From Hyphomicrobiales bacterium (GTDB lineage Bacteria; Pseudomonadota; Alphaproteobacteria; Parvibaculales; Parvibaculaceae): 64,000 nucleotides of DNA. Shown piece after piece: positions 56,278-64,000 of this stretch (the stretch's first letter is position 1; each line of letters begins with the position of its first letter). Made by a program: the position numbers and the translations under genes. The stretch spans positions 124,001-188,000 of the forward strand of contig WGND01000001.1 of the NCBI GenBank assembly GCA_016124805.1, in the 5' to 3' direction. The notes under the pieces are model-generated. The model searched no databases and was not told where the DNA came from. It worked only from the letters and a program-made list of their open reading frames with translations.

Positions 56278-56877
56278 TTATTGCTTGTCTGTTTCCAGTG
56301 TCGAGATGCGCAGCTGGCGCGCGCGCACCAGAATGGCGTTCTCGATCTTGGTGCCGGTCTCCGGCTCGACGGCGGCATCAACCCAGGCGCCGTTTTCGTC
56401 CTTGGTCTGGCGGAAAGCGGAGACCTTGACGCCATCGGCGCGCAGGGTCTTGTCGAGAATATAGACGGTGATCTTGAAGCGTTCGCCCGGCGCCTTGGGG
56501 TCCTGATACCAGTCGGTGATGATGACGCCGCCAAAGGGATCGGCCGAGACGAGCGGCATGAAGGAAATCGTGTCGAGCGAAGCGCGCCAGAGGAAGCTGT
56601 TGACGCCAATCCCGCTATTGTTCTGGTTGGCATCGCCGCCGCCACCAAAAAGGGTCAGGCCGTCATCGCCGAAAATGGTGTCGCGCTTGGCGTTGGGATC
56701 GGGTGCCGGATTGGTGCGCCCGGCACCGTCTGTCGAGGTGTTGGGATATTGACGCTCGCCCTTGCCGCAGGCGGTCAGGGCCAGAAGACCCATGATTGCC
56801 ACGGCATAAACAAGTGGGCGATGCCCCCGATTTGATGCTGTTGATGCGCGACCCTGCTTGTAAGTGCTTATTTTCAT
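56278..56877 (-). CDS. DUF3576 lipoprotein
   Basis: The 199-residue protein has a signal with lipobox VAIMGLLALTACGKG, a polar linker, then the DUF3576 domain (GIGVNSFLWRASLDTISFMPLVSADPFGGVIITDWY in parts NSFLWRASLDTISFMPL and GGVIITDWY; ARQLRISTLE at the end). This family commonly lies next to leuS in alphaproteobacteria, as here (114 bases upstream of it). Envelope localisation is likely; function is unknown. Confidence 0.88.
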   Translation of the reverse strand: MKISTYKQGRASTASNRGHRPLVYAVAIMGLLALTACGKGERQYPNTSTDGAGRTNPAPDPNAKRDTIFGDDGLTLFGGGGDANQNNSGIGVNSFLWRASLDTISFMPLVSADPFGGVIITDWYQDPKAPGERFKITVYILDKTLRADGVKVSAFRQTKDENGAWVDAAVEPETGTKIENAILVRARQLRISTLETDKQ

Positions 56878-57496
56878 AGAGATTCGCCAAGCCCTTCGTT
56901 TCTGCCGTGCATTGAACCCGTTCCCGGGCATTCAATGATCCTGTCCAACACGCTTCCCGTGCCATTGCTGCTCTTTCAGAGGCTGCAAACGGCACCAGAG
57001 GTTGTCGCCAATTGGCGTATCAAGAGCAAGTGAATTCGCGATAAACAAGGCTTTTCCGCCCCATAAATCCCCGTCTCTGTTTCAAGCGCGGCGGGCGCGG
57101 CAAATCGGACCGGCGTGCCGGGATATGTGGTAATCAAGTAACAATTGATGCTTTGTGACGGCTCAATCGGGTGCGAAGGGAGTCTCTCAGGGGGCTTTTC
57201 ACATGCTGCCGGAATGTATGGAAATTAACCCATTTGACCGGATTTCATCGATTTTGCCCGATTCAGGTAAGGTTTTGTTAAGGAAGCGACGCCGCCATGT
57301 GCCCAATGTGCAACAAGGGCTGACATTCCATCGTCATAGTCCTGCCTTCGCTTGACCCGGAGCCCCTAAGACCGGATTAATTGGGCATGCGCTCGGGGGG
57401 CTTCTATGCGTCGGCCCGGCGATGGATACGGCCAGGGGCTGTTGTTACCTGGTTCGTGCATATGGAACAGCTCATAGCTGATACTGCGAGGAACAC
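56878..57496. promoter_or_regulatory. 619-base region upstream of the porin
   Basis: No gene is supported here. A plausible porin promoter has TTGACC at 57352-57357 and ATTAAT at 57376-57381 (18-base spacer), giving a leader of about 105 bases. The middle (57120-57300) is AT-richer, with several TTAA words but no TTAA-N7-TTAA pair. The DUF3576 promoter must lie near 56880-56950; I could not place it. Confidence 0.4.
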
Positions 57497-58660
57497 ATGA
57501 AAAAGATTCTCCTTGGGACGACTGCTCTCGTCTCCGCCGCAGCGGCCTTCTCGGCACCGGCGCTGGCCAGCGATCCGCTTGCCGTTACCGTCAGCGGCAC
57601 AGTCGTCGCCGGCTTCTATGTTGCCGACATCGACACGCCGTCCGGCACATCCTTCGAAGACACAGCGGTCAAGCTCGTTGCCCGTAACATCGATATCGCT
57701 GCTGAAGGCACGCTCGACAATGGCATGACGGTTGGTGCCCTTGCCAAGCTGCAGCTCGGCAATGACGAAAGCGTTGCGATCAGCGGTGGCGATGCCACAT
57801 TCAACGAACTCTATGCTTACCTCGAAGGTGGCTTTGGTCGCTTCGAAATCGGTGGCACAGACGGCGCTGCCTTCAAGATGCATTACACATCGCCCTGGTT
57901 CGTTCCTGGCAACGGTGTGGACTCGCCGAATATCTACAACAACAACAGCGTTTATACGCCAGGCGCTCCGTTCTTGGGTCAGACCATCGCTTCGCGTACA
58001 TCGACATTCGCTCTGATGACCGAAGATGCCAACAAGGTGTCTTACTTCACACCGCGTTTCGCCGGTTTCCAGCTCGGCCTGTCCTTCACGCCCGATACAT
58101 CCGCTGGCCTTGACCCGCGCGCCAATGGTTTCGGCTTCACAGCAACCAACAACACTTTCGCTCAGAACGTGTTCGAAGTTGCCCTGAACTATTCCGGTTC
58201 CTTCGGCGGCGTCGACGTCGGCGTTGACGGCTTCTACGTCACTGGCGAAGCTGGTGCCAACACAGGCGATCCGGAAGAATATGGCGCTGGTGCAAACCTC
58301 GGCTATATGGGCTTCACGCTTGGTGGTGCTTACTACAAGAGCGAAGACATCGCGAATGCCAGCCAGAACTCTGTTGCTGCTTCTACGCTCGGCATTGAAA
58401 AAGAAGTCTGGACCGTTGGTCTTTCCTACGGCACAGGCCCATGGACAGTTGGTGCCGCCTACATTGAAGGCACAACGAGCTTTGCCGGTACATCGGCTGA
58501 ACTCAAGAACGACATGGTTCAGGTCGGTGGTGGCTACAACCTCGGCGCTGGTGTTGATATCGGTCTCGACGTTCAGTTCATCAACAACGACTTCAGCGAT
58601 TTCGGCGGTGCCGACATTGACTCCACATCTGGTGGTCTGGTTCTCGCCGTTTCGTTCTAA
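57497..58660 (+). CDS. Outer-membrane porin
   Basis: The 387-residue protein has a signal peptide (MKKILLGTTALVSAAAAFSAPALAS, cleavage after ALA) and an alternating beta pattern typical of a 16-strand general porin: VTVSGTVVAGFYVADI, YAYLEGGFGRFEIGG, and the final strand GGLVLAVSF with the C-terminal Phe needed for assembly. It resembles the Gram-negative porin family Porin_4. GAGGA lies just upstream of the ATG, and a strong terminator follows, suggesting high expression. About half of its threonines use ACA. Confidence 0.92.
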   Translation: MKKILLGTTALVSAAAAFSAPALASDPLAVTVSGTVVAGFYVADIDTPSGTSFEDTAVKLVARNIDIAAEGTLDNGMTVGALAKLQLGNDESVAISGGDATFNELYAYLEGGFGRFEIGGTDGAAFKMHYTSPWFVPGNGVDSPNIYNNNSVYTPGAPFLGQTIASRTSTFALMTEDANKVSYFTPRFAGFQLGLSFTPDTSAGLDPRANGFGFTATNNTFAQNVFEVALNYSGSFGGVDVGVDGFYVTGEAGANTGDPEEYGAGANLGYMGFTLGGAYYKSEDIANASQNSVAASTLGIEKEVWTVGLSYGTGPWTVGAAYIEGTTSFAGTSAELKNDMVQVGGGYNLGAGVDIGLDVQFINNDFSDFGGADIDSTSGGLVLAVSF

Positions 58661-58680
58661 TCGAATGACAATACAAATGG

Positions 58681-58712
58681 AGAGAGCGGGCTTTTGCCCG
58701 CTCTCTTTTTTT
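58681..58712 (+). terminator. Strong intrinsic terminator after the porin
   Basis: Arms 58681-58691 and 58696-58706 (AGAGAGCGGGC and its complement) pair perfectly around TTTT, followed by a T6 tail (58707-58712). Confidence 0.95.
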
Positions 58713-58773
58713 GTGTCCGACGCCTGAGAAAAATTTGATACAAAGGGCACAAATTCGATGAAGGAAGAATCTT

Positions 58774-59613
58774 ATGGGTGCCTTGATCTGGCTTGCCTCC
58801 TATCCGAAATCCGGCAATACGTGGCTGCGCTCCTATCTGCATAATCTGCTGCGCAACACAGTTGAGCCGCATGACATCAACGAGATTGATCATTTCTGTC
58901 TTGGTGAGTCCTATATCAAATGGTACGACCGCCTGACGGACAGGCCTTTGAATGAAATGACGCCGCTAGAGTTGGCAGCATTGCGCCCCGAAGGGCAGGT
59001 TGGTTTCACAAAAGTGTTTCCTGACTCCGTCTTCGTCAAAACGCATAATTTTCTGGGCGAATGGCTCGGTTATCCGCTCCACAATATGGATGTGACCGCT
59101 GGCGGCATTTATGTGCTGCGCAATCCGCTCGATGTGGTGCTATCTATGACGCATCATTTTGGCATGACGATCGATGAAGCCATCTACCGTCTCGGCAATG
59201 AAAAATCCGCCACGGGATTGACGGAAACACATATGCCTGAAATTCACAGCTCATGGTCGACCCATGTGCGGAGCTGGACACAGCACCCCAATCCGCAGCT
59301 CCTTGTCTTGCGATATGAAGACATGATCAATGAGCCGCTAAAATATTTTACGCAGGTTGCAAATTTTTTGGGTCTGAAACCAAGTCAGGAGCGCATTGAG
59401 CGCGCCATTCGGAACTCCTCCTTCAAGACGTTGAAAGAGCAGGAGCAAAAAACCGGTTTCAAAGAAAAATCGGAACATGCTCAATCCTTTTTCAGGGAAG
59501 GGAAAGTTGATCAGTGGCGTGAGAAACTGACACCTTCACAGATCCGCCAGATCATTGTGGAGCACCGCGAACAGATGCAGCGATTTGGCTATATTCCAGC
59601 CGACTTTGCCTGA
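58774..59613 (+). CDS. Sulfotransferase, first of a tandem pair
   Basis: The 279-residue cytosolic sulfotransferase has the PAPS 5'-phosphosulfate loop WLASYPKSGNTWLRS near the N terminus, the 3'-phosphate loop GGIYVLRNPLDVVLSM with its conserved Arg, and the C-terminal FFREGKVDQWREKLT motif. It transfers sulfate from PAPS to an unknown acceptor; family members act on carbohydrates, lipids or small molecules. A second copy follows 36 bases downstream. Confidence 0.9.
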   Translation: MGALIWLASYPKSGNTWLRSYLHNLLRNTVEPHDINEIDHFCLGESYIKWYDRLTDRPLNEMTPLELAALRPEGQVGFTKVFPDSVFVKTHNFLGEWLGYPLHNMDVTAGGIYVLRNPLDVVLSMTHHFGMTIDEAIYRLGNEKSATGLTETHMPEIHSSWSTHVRSWTQHPNPQLLVLRYEDMINEPLKYFTQVANFLGLKPSQERIERAIRNSSFKTLKEQEQKTGFKEKSEHAQSFFREGKVDQWREKLTPSQIRQIIVEHREQMQRFGYIPADFA

Positions 59614-59649
59614 ACCTGTTTGTAAAAGTGTTTTTAGGAGCGCTATGAA

Positions 59650-60489
59650 ATGGGTGGTTTGATATGGCTTGCCTCCTATCCGAAATCCGGCAACACATGG
59701 ATGCGCGCCTTTTTAGCAAATCTCCTTGCCGATCTTCCCAGCCCTGTGCCTGTCAATAATTTAGGTAATTTCTGCATTGGGGAATCGGATCGCAAGCTTT
59801 ACGAGGGCGTACTGCCGAAGCCGCTTGAGGAGGTTGGAGTAAAGGAGATCACCGCTCTGCGCCCTCGTGTGCATGAATCTTTAACCCATTTTTCAAAGGG
59901 CCCGGTTTTCGTCAAAACGCATAACTACATGGGCTCTTGGTTTGATGTCCCTCTACTGAACTTACAAGTAACAAAGGCAGCGATCTATATCGTGCGAAAT
60001 CCGCTGGATGTTGTGCCATCTGCGGCAAATCATTTTAATGAAACCATTGACCAGGCTATCAAGCGTTTGGCTACAGTTGGAAACGGAACACCGTTAACTG
60101 CAAGCCATATTCCTGAGGTACACAACAGCTGGTCCCTTCATGTGGATACGTGGTCTCTTCATCCCAATCCTCACATGCTGGCACTACGCTATGAGGACCT
60201 AGTTGCTAACCCTGAGATACAGTTCAGACGTGTGATGCAATTCCTCGGACTCCCACAGGATGAAAAGAGATTGCAAAAAGCAATACGTCACTCTTCCTTC
60301 AATGCTCTCAAGGCGCAGGAAGATCGGGGTGGATTCAGGGAACGTCCCGAACATTCAAAGGCGTTCTTTCGCGAAGGTCGGTCTGAAGCATGGCGTGATA
60401 TCCTGACACCTGACCAGGTTAGACAGATCATCAATGATCATCGGGCAACCATGCAGCGCTTGGGCTATATTCCGGAAGATTACGCCTGA
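59650..60489 (+). CDS. Sulfotransferase, second of a tandem pair
   Basis: The 279-residue paralogue has the same motifs: WLASYPKSGNTWMRA, AAIYIVRNPLDVVPSA and FFREGRSEAWRDILT, and the same length as the first copy. The two are roughly half identical by eye, yet a 29-base stretch coding the PAPS loop is identical in both. Codon use is visibly AT-richer than in the first copy, which hints at different ages or a different source. It overlaps the convergent ThiE-like gene by 10 bases. Confidence 0.9.
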   Translation: MGGLIWLASYPKSGNTWMRAFLANLLADLPSPVPVNNLGNFCIGESDRKLYEGVLPKPLEEVGVKEITALRPRVHESLTHFSKGPVFVKTHNYMGSWFDVPLLNLQVTKAAIYIVRNPLDVVPSAANHFNETIDQAIKRLATVGNGTPLTASHIPEVHNSWSLHVDTWSLHPNPHMLALRYEDLVANPEIQFRRVMQFLGLPQDEKRLQKAIRHSSFNALKAQEDRGGFRERPEHSKAFFREGRSEAWRDILTPDQVRQIINDHRATMQRLGYIPEDYA

Positions 60490-61094
60490 AGCCAGCTGAT
60501 GCCGGCGACACCATCGACGCCGGTGCCGGTCAGCCGCCTGACATGCGCAGGCGTTTCAATGCCACCAAGGGCGAAGGCGAGCAGACCCAATGCATTGGCG
60601 ATGTGCGTGAGACGCGCCAGACGCGTGACACCGATCGCCTTGCTCCCGGTGTGACTCCTCGTTTTGAAGACAGGCGAGATCAGCACCATCTGCGCCCCGG
60701 CCCTTGCCGCCGCATAAAGAGCGGCCTCTGAATGTGTCGCCGCGCAGATGATTTTTTGATTTCCATACGGACGAAATGCCATGCGCTCGGGCAGGTGGCG
60801 CCCGTCGGCAAGCGGAAACGAGCCGCGCTCGCCTGACGCGGAGACCAGCAGCAGACAGTTTTTGGCGCGCGCCTTTCGGTGAAGATTTCGCAAGACGGCG
60901 GGTGCGATGTGGCCTGCTGGTCGCAGGATCAGCATGGCCCCGCGTGGCAGCAGATCAAGCGCTCGCGCCATGTCAGGCAGGCGCGACGGATCGCTCATGC
61001 CGATCAGGCTGAATGTGGCATGGGGATTGAGCCGGTCGGCAGCCCGCTTCATCTCTGCGGCCCTGCGCGTGGCCTTGCCAGCATCATCTGTCAT
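60480..61094 (-). CDS. ThiE/TenI-like thiamine phosphate synthase family protein
   Basis: The 204-residue TIM-barrel protein has the C-terminal ThiE pattern AATHSEAALYAAARAGAQMVLISPVFKT (parts THSEAAL and LISPVFKT), then ALGLLAFALGGIETPAHVRR and TGVDGVAGI. The N-terminal DARLILRPAG region is divergent and the pyrophosphate-binding QLR.KD motif of true ThiE is not seen, so it may be a TenI-like or degenerate relative. It is divergent from yggS. Confidence 0.7.
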   Translation of the reverse strand: MTDDAGKATRRAAEMKRAADRLNPHATFSLIGMSDPSRLPDMARALDLLPRGAMLILRPAGHIAPAVLRNLHRKARAKNCLLLVSASGERGSFPLADGRHLPERMAFRPYGNQKIICAATHSEAALYAAARAGAQMVLISPVFKTRSHTGSKAIGVTRLARLTHIANALGLLAFALGGIETPAHVRRLTGTGVDGVAGISWLQA

Positions 61095-61139
61095 GACTAG
61101 CTTCCTTCATGTTCCCTCGTAACGAATAGAGCCTTCCTG

Positions 61140-61823
61140 ATGTCTGAAGACAAGCACAGCCTGACCCCAGCGGATCGACTGGCCGCGATCAAAGGGCGCA
61201 TGGCCTCTGCCGCCCGCGCTGTTGAGCGCGATCCGGCCGAAATCAAGCTCGTCGCTGTCTCCAAGACATTTGACGCCGATGCCGTGCGTCCCTTTCTGCA
61301 GGCCGGACAGCGCCTCTTTGGTGAAAACCGTGTGCAGGAGGCGCAGGCGAAATGGCCCGCGCTGAAAGAAGAATTTCGCGATGTCGAGCTGCATCTGATC
61401 GGTCCTTTGCAGACCAACAAGCTCAAGGAAGCGCTCGCGCTGTTTGATGTCTTTCACACGCTTGACCGGGAAAAACTGGCCCTTGAACTCGTCAAGGCGC
61501 GGGACAAGGGTGCCCCCATGCCACGCCTTTTTGTGCAGGTCAACACGGGCGAGGAACCACAAAAGGCAGGCCTCATGCCCGCCGATGTGGGGAGTTTTCT
61601 CGCCCGGTGCCGCGATGAGTGGGTGTTGGAAATCGAAGGCCTGATGTGTATCCCGCCTGTTGATGAAGAGGCCGCCCTTCATTTTGCCCTGCTGGAGAAA
61701 CTCGCCCATGATAACGGGCTCAGCCAGCTCTCCATGGGCATGAGCGCCGATTTTGAAAAAGCGATCCGGCTTGGGGCAACCTATGTGCGTGTGGGCAGCG
61801 TGCTTTTCGGCGCGCGCGGCTGA
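61140..61823 (+). CDS. PLP-homeostasis protein YggS (PROSC)
   Basis: The 227-residue PLP-binding protein has the N-terminal barrel: IKLVAVSKTFDADAVRPFL with the Schiff-base lysine, GENRVQEAQAKW, LHLIGPLQTNK, and the C-terminal GMSADFEKAIRLGATYVRVGS. It buffers free PLP and affects amino acid balance. The stop directly abuts the stop of the L,D-transpeptidase gene on the other strand. Confidence 0.95.
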   Translation: MSEDKHSLTPADRLAAIKGRMASAARAVERDPAEIKLVAVSKTFDADAVRPFLQAGQRLFGENRVQEAQAKWPALKEEFRDVELHLIGPLQTNKLKEALALFDVFHTLDREKLALELVKARDKGAPMPRLFVQVNTGEEPQKAGLMPADVGSFLARCRDEWVLEIEGLMCIPPVDEEAALHFALLEKLAHDNGLSQLSMGMSADFEKAIRLGATYVRVGSVLFGARG

Positions 61824-62354
61824 TCAGCCGATATGCATCAGCGTGGCCGGGCCGCAGCGGGCGAGCAGTTCCAGAAGCTGCGACTGGGGCAGCGCAACGC
61901 AGCCTTCGGTCGGCTGAAGCGTGCCGTCTTCAATTTTGGCAACATGGAAGAAGATGGCGCTGCCAAGCCCCGCCACAACAGGATCGTCATTATAGCCCAG
62001 CGGCACGACCAGATTATATTGCTGGTCTAGGCGCCACATGTCTTCGGCGCGGGCCCGATAGGGAAGTTTGACGGGTCGATTATATTGCGCGTCTGTCGGC
62101 GCGTCGCACCAGCCATCATCTATTGCTATTTCGAACAGGGGCAGATGGCTCGACGGCCGCGCGAGGCGGTCGGCGCGATAGCGAAGCTCGCGCAGCGGGA
62201 AGCTGCCCATCGGTGTGCCGCCATCGCCTTCGCGCTTGTTCTTCACCAGACCGCTGCGCCCCAACGCACAGTCAAACTGCTGGCCATCGGCGCGGAGCGT
62301 GCCGACATGGCGGTCGGGTGCAGCTGTAACTAAAATATGTTCAAGAATCGGCAT
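61824..62354 (-). CDS. YkuD-type L,D-transpeptidase
   Basis: The 176-residue protein has the YkuD catalytic module: FFHVAKIEDGTLQPTEGCVAL, where the histidine and the cysteine in EGCV form the active site, and the GDGGTPMGSFPL entry segment. These enzymes make 3-3 cross-links or attach lipoproteins to peptidoglycan, or catalyse related transfers. No signal peptide is visible at MPILEHILV, which is odd for a periplasmic enzyme. Confidence 0.9.
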   Translation of the reverse strand: MPILEHILVTAAPDRHVGTLRADGQQFDCALGRSGLVKNKREGDGGTPMGSFPLRELRYRADRLARPSSHLPLFEIAIDDGWCDAPTDAQYNRPVKLPYRARAEDMWRLDQQYNLVVPLGYNDDPVVAGLGSAIFFHVAKIEDGTLQPTEGCVALPQSQLLELLARCGPATLMHIG

Positions 62355-62398
62355 GGCCAGAGACTAGAGCGCGTTTGATTGCTTTGCCATATGGCGGC

Positions 62399-63169
62399 TC
62401 AGAAATTCAGGGACCGGGTCGGCATATTATTGTCCAGCTTCAGGGCCTGATATTTGTCGAGCGCTTCCTGCATGGCAGCCATCAATTCAGTGGGCGATTT
62501 TTTTGCCGTGCCGAGCGATGTCGGTGTCTGGCGGGTCTCTGTTGCCAGTGTGGTCGGCGCGGCTGCTGGCGCATCGGCCTTTTCGCCGAAGCTGCCCATC
62601 AGGGCCTGAAAGGCCTGCGGGCTCAGCTCGGGAATGTCTTTGGTCTTGTTCCCGGTGGTGCTTTTGGCCGCCAGACTGCCGGTGATTTCATCTGCCTTGC
62701 GGCTTTGCTCGATCATTTCTTCCGGCGTCAGCACAGGCTTGGCGGCCTGCGGGGTGGCTGTTTCCAGCGCGGCGATTTCGGGGCTGGTTGTGGCAGTGAC
62801 GGCCTTTTCGTCTTCGCCGAAGAGGCTGGCGAGCGCCTGGGCGCCGATATCCTGACCTTCATTGGCGGCCGCAATCGCCGAGCTCGCAACAGCGGCAACG
62901 ACCCCAATGGGCCCGCCATAAAGCGCCCCGCCCATGACGCGGGCTTGGTCGCTGATCTTGTCGCCCGTCAGGTTCCGGTAGATGTCGGAGACGACCGGAA
63001 TGTGCTGGAGGGGGTTCAGCGTGTCGATAATGTCGTTGAAGCTCAGCTCGCCACCCGTTGCCGGGGCGCGGTTTTCGCGCCGGGCAGCACGCAGCTCCTC
63101 AAAGGCGGCGGTCGCCATATTGTGCTTGCCGGCGTGCGGGATATTTTGGGCGGCGCTGAAGTCGGACAT
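62399..63169 (-). CDS. Hypothetical protein, unrecognised
   Basis: The 256-residue protein has a segment ELSFNDIIDTLNPLQHIPVVSDIYRNLTGDKIS followed by a glycine/alanine-rich hydrophobic patch (ARVMGGALYGGPIGVVAAVASSAIAAANEG), then a low-complexity Ala/Thr-rich tail and a short helix (AMQEALDKYQALKL). I have no family name for it. The NPLQHIPVVS...YR element looks conserved rather than random. It is divergent from the TPR gene across 236 bases. Confidence 0.7.
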   Translation of the reverse strand: MSDFSAAQNIPHAGKHNMATAAFEELRAARRENRAPATGGELSFNDIIDTLNPLQHIPVVSDIYRNLTGDKISDQARVMGGALYGGPIGVVAAVASSAIAAANEGQDIGAQALASLFGEDEKAVTATTSPEIAALETATPQAAKPVLTPEEMIEQSRKADEITGSLAAKSTTGNKTKDIPELSPQAFQALMGSFGEKADAPAAAPTTLATETRQTPTSLGTAKKSPTELMAAMQEALDKYQALKLDNNMPTRSLNF

Positions 63170-63405
63170 GATCTGCCTTTTTCGTTACGCCCTATTCGTC
63201 GCAAATCAGGGGCCAGTTTGAAAATGGCCTTTTCTTGGGGTTTTCCGGTTCGATCTTGGCTATGTTGGGGCGGCGCTGGGCATCTTTTGCCGGGTCATTT
63301 CCACACCCGCCTGAGCGCGTGCAGGTGGCGTCCTGTTGTTGGTGACATGTCGGCGATGTGCCAAAATCAGCAGCCGAAATTGATTTGTTGAAGGAATTCC
63401 GTTTC

Positions 63406-64000
63406 ATGGTGACGAAACCGCCCAAAAAGGGCTTTTCCAATCGGCCCGCTCAGGCTGGTCGCCCCGTCTTCAAGGGTGGTTTTAGCTCCACAGTGCCGTT
63501 GCCGGGATCGGCGATGGGGGCGGCGATGCCCGCCAGCCCCGATGCCAACAAGAGCGCGCTGACAGATGCTGTCCGTTCGGGTGCCGCCGATATGGAAGCC
63601 GGCAACCTCGCGCGCGCCTTACAGAAGGCACAAGGCGTTCTGCGGATTGAACCCACCCATGGCGATGCATTGCATCTGGCAGGCCTTGTGGAGCAGAAGC
63701 TCGGCAATTACAGGCAGGCGAAATTGCTCCTCGGTCTGGCAGTCAAGCGCTTGCCCCGGATGGCGCTGGTCTGGGGCAATTACGGCACGCTGCTCACCGA
63801 GATGGTGGAGCCTGAGGCCGCCCACGAAGCCTTTGCGCAGGCACTGCGCCTTGATCCGAAATCCGTCGTGGCGTTGATTGGGCGGGCGCAGCTTTATCGC
63901 TTGACGCGGAAACTGAATGAATCCTTCGCGGATTATGAAGCCGCCATTGCGGCGCGACCGGATAACCCCATGGCTTATGTCCGGGCCTGTGAAACGCTGA
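63406..64000 (+). CDS. TPR protein, 5' part only
   Basis: The frame runs off the window end after 198 codons. ATG 63406 has AAGGA ten bases upstream. The first 60 residues are low-complexity and basic (PPKKGFSNRP), then at least three tetratricopeptide repeats follow: NLARALQKAQGVLRIEPTHGDALHLAG, QAKLLLGLAVKRLPRMALVWGN and EAAHEAFAQALRLDPKSVVALIG. Family proteins with this start are sometimes fused to a C-terminal sulfotransferase, which cannot be checked here. Confidence 0.8.
   Translation, partial: MVTKPPKKGFSNRPAQAGRPVFKGGFSSTVPLPGSAMGAAMPASPDANKSALTDAVRSGAADMEAGNLARALQKAQGVLRIEPTHGDALHLAGLVEQKLGNYRQAKLLLGLAVKRLPRMALVWGNYGTLLTEMVEPEAAHEAFAQALRLDPKSVVALIGRAQLYRLTRKLNESFADYEAAIAARPDNPMAYVRACETL

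Noticed and set aside
63211-63235. GGCCA/TGGCC hairpin followed by TTTTC
   Set aside because: The stem is only five bases with a long loop and it lies between divergent genes, where a terminator makes little sense.
1-64000. tRNA, rRNA, tmRNA, riboswitch, insertion sequence or prophage genes
   Set aside because: All gaps above 200 bases were read; none shows a cloverleaf, a known riboswitch core, a transposase or phage genes.

Overview
The window is a gene-dense chromosomal segment of a Gram-negative alphaproteobacterium with fairly high GC. Several gene orders point there: dnaK-dnaJ-dapB-gpmA-nth; hisB-(DUF2628)-hisH-hisA-hisF; mltA-Tim44-like next to secB; dnaQ-coaE-aroE-maf-ppsR beside hemE; hemE-hemH-hemJ-rho; mnmE-mnmG-rsmG-parA-parB; leuS-lptE-holA. 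I cannot fix the order or genus from sequence alone. No tRNA, rRNA, CRISPR array, insertion sequence or prophage was seen, and apart from the two genes cut by the window edges no broken genes were found.

Layout. 0-2.8 kb: end of an NnrU-like membrane protein, a Tat-exported PhoD-like phosphatase and an AlkB-like dioxygenase. 2.9-11.7 kb: heat-shock genes dnaKJ behind a good sigma-32 promoter, then dapB, gpmA, nth and an adenosine kinase. 11.7-19.5 kb: coaA and the histidine cluster, with a pentapeptide-repeat protein and a CYTH-CHAD protein between hisF and hisE. 19.8-24.2 kb: a flavin-binding oxidase and a large glycine-rich autotransporter, lying between hisB and the hslVU protease operon. 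26.2-30.7 kb: a three-gene HTH/Smr cluster, mltA, a Tim44-like gene and secB. 30.7-34.4 kb: dnaQ, coaE, aroE, maf and ppsR, all leftward.

34.4-34.9 kb: a gene-free interval between ppsR and hemE that looks like the chromosomal replication origin (a perfect DnaA box, further near-matches, an AT-rich end, six GANTC sites). Rightward come hemE-hemH-hemJ and rho, a patch of metabolic and regulatory genes (39-45.5 kb), then mnmE-mnmG-rsmG-parA-parB. Three parS-like 16-mers, two perfect and one with a single mismatch, lie between mnmE and rsmG, so origin, parS sites and the ParAB machinery all fall within about 17 kb. holA, lptE, leuS and a DUF3576 lipoprotein follow on the minus strand.

57-64 kb is more accessory: a major porin with a strong terminator, two tandem sulfotransferases, a ThiE-like protein, YggS, a YkuD-type L,D-transpeptidase, an unrecognised protein and the start of a TPR protein. 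The most useful results are the replication/segregation locus with its dense GANTC sites, the interruptions of the his cluster and of the hisB/hslV neighbourhood, a PGRS-like autotransporter with a fresh internal duplication, and several operator-like inverted repeats.
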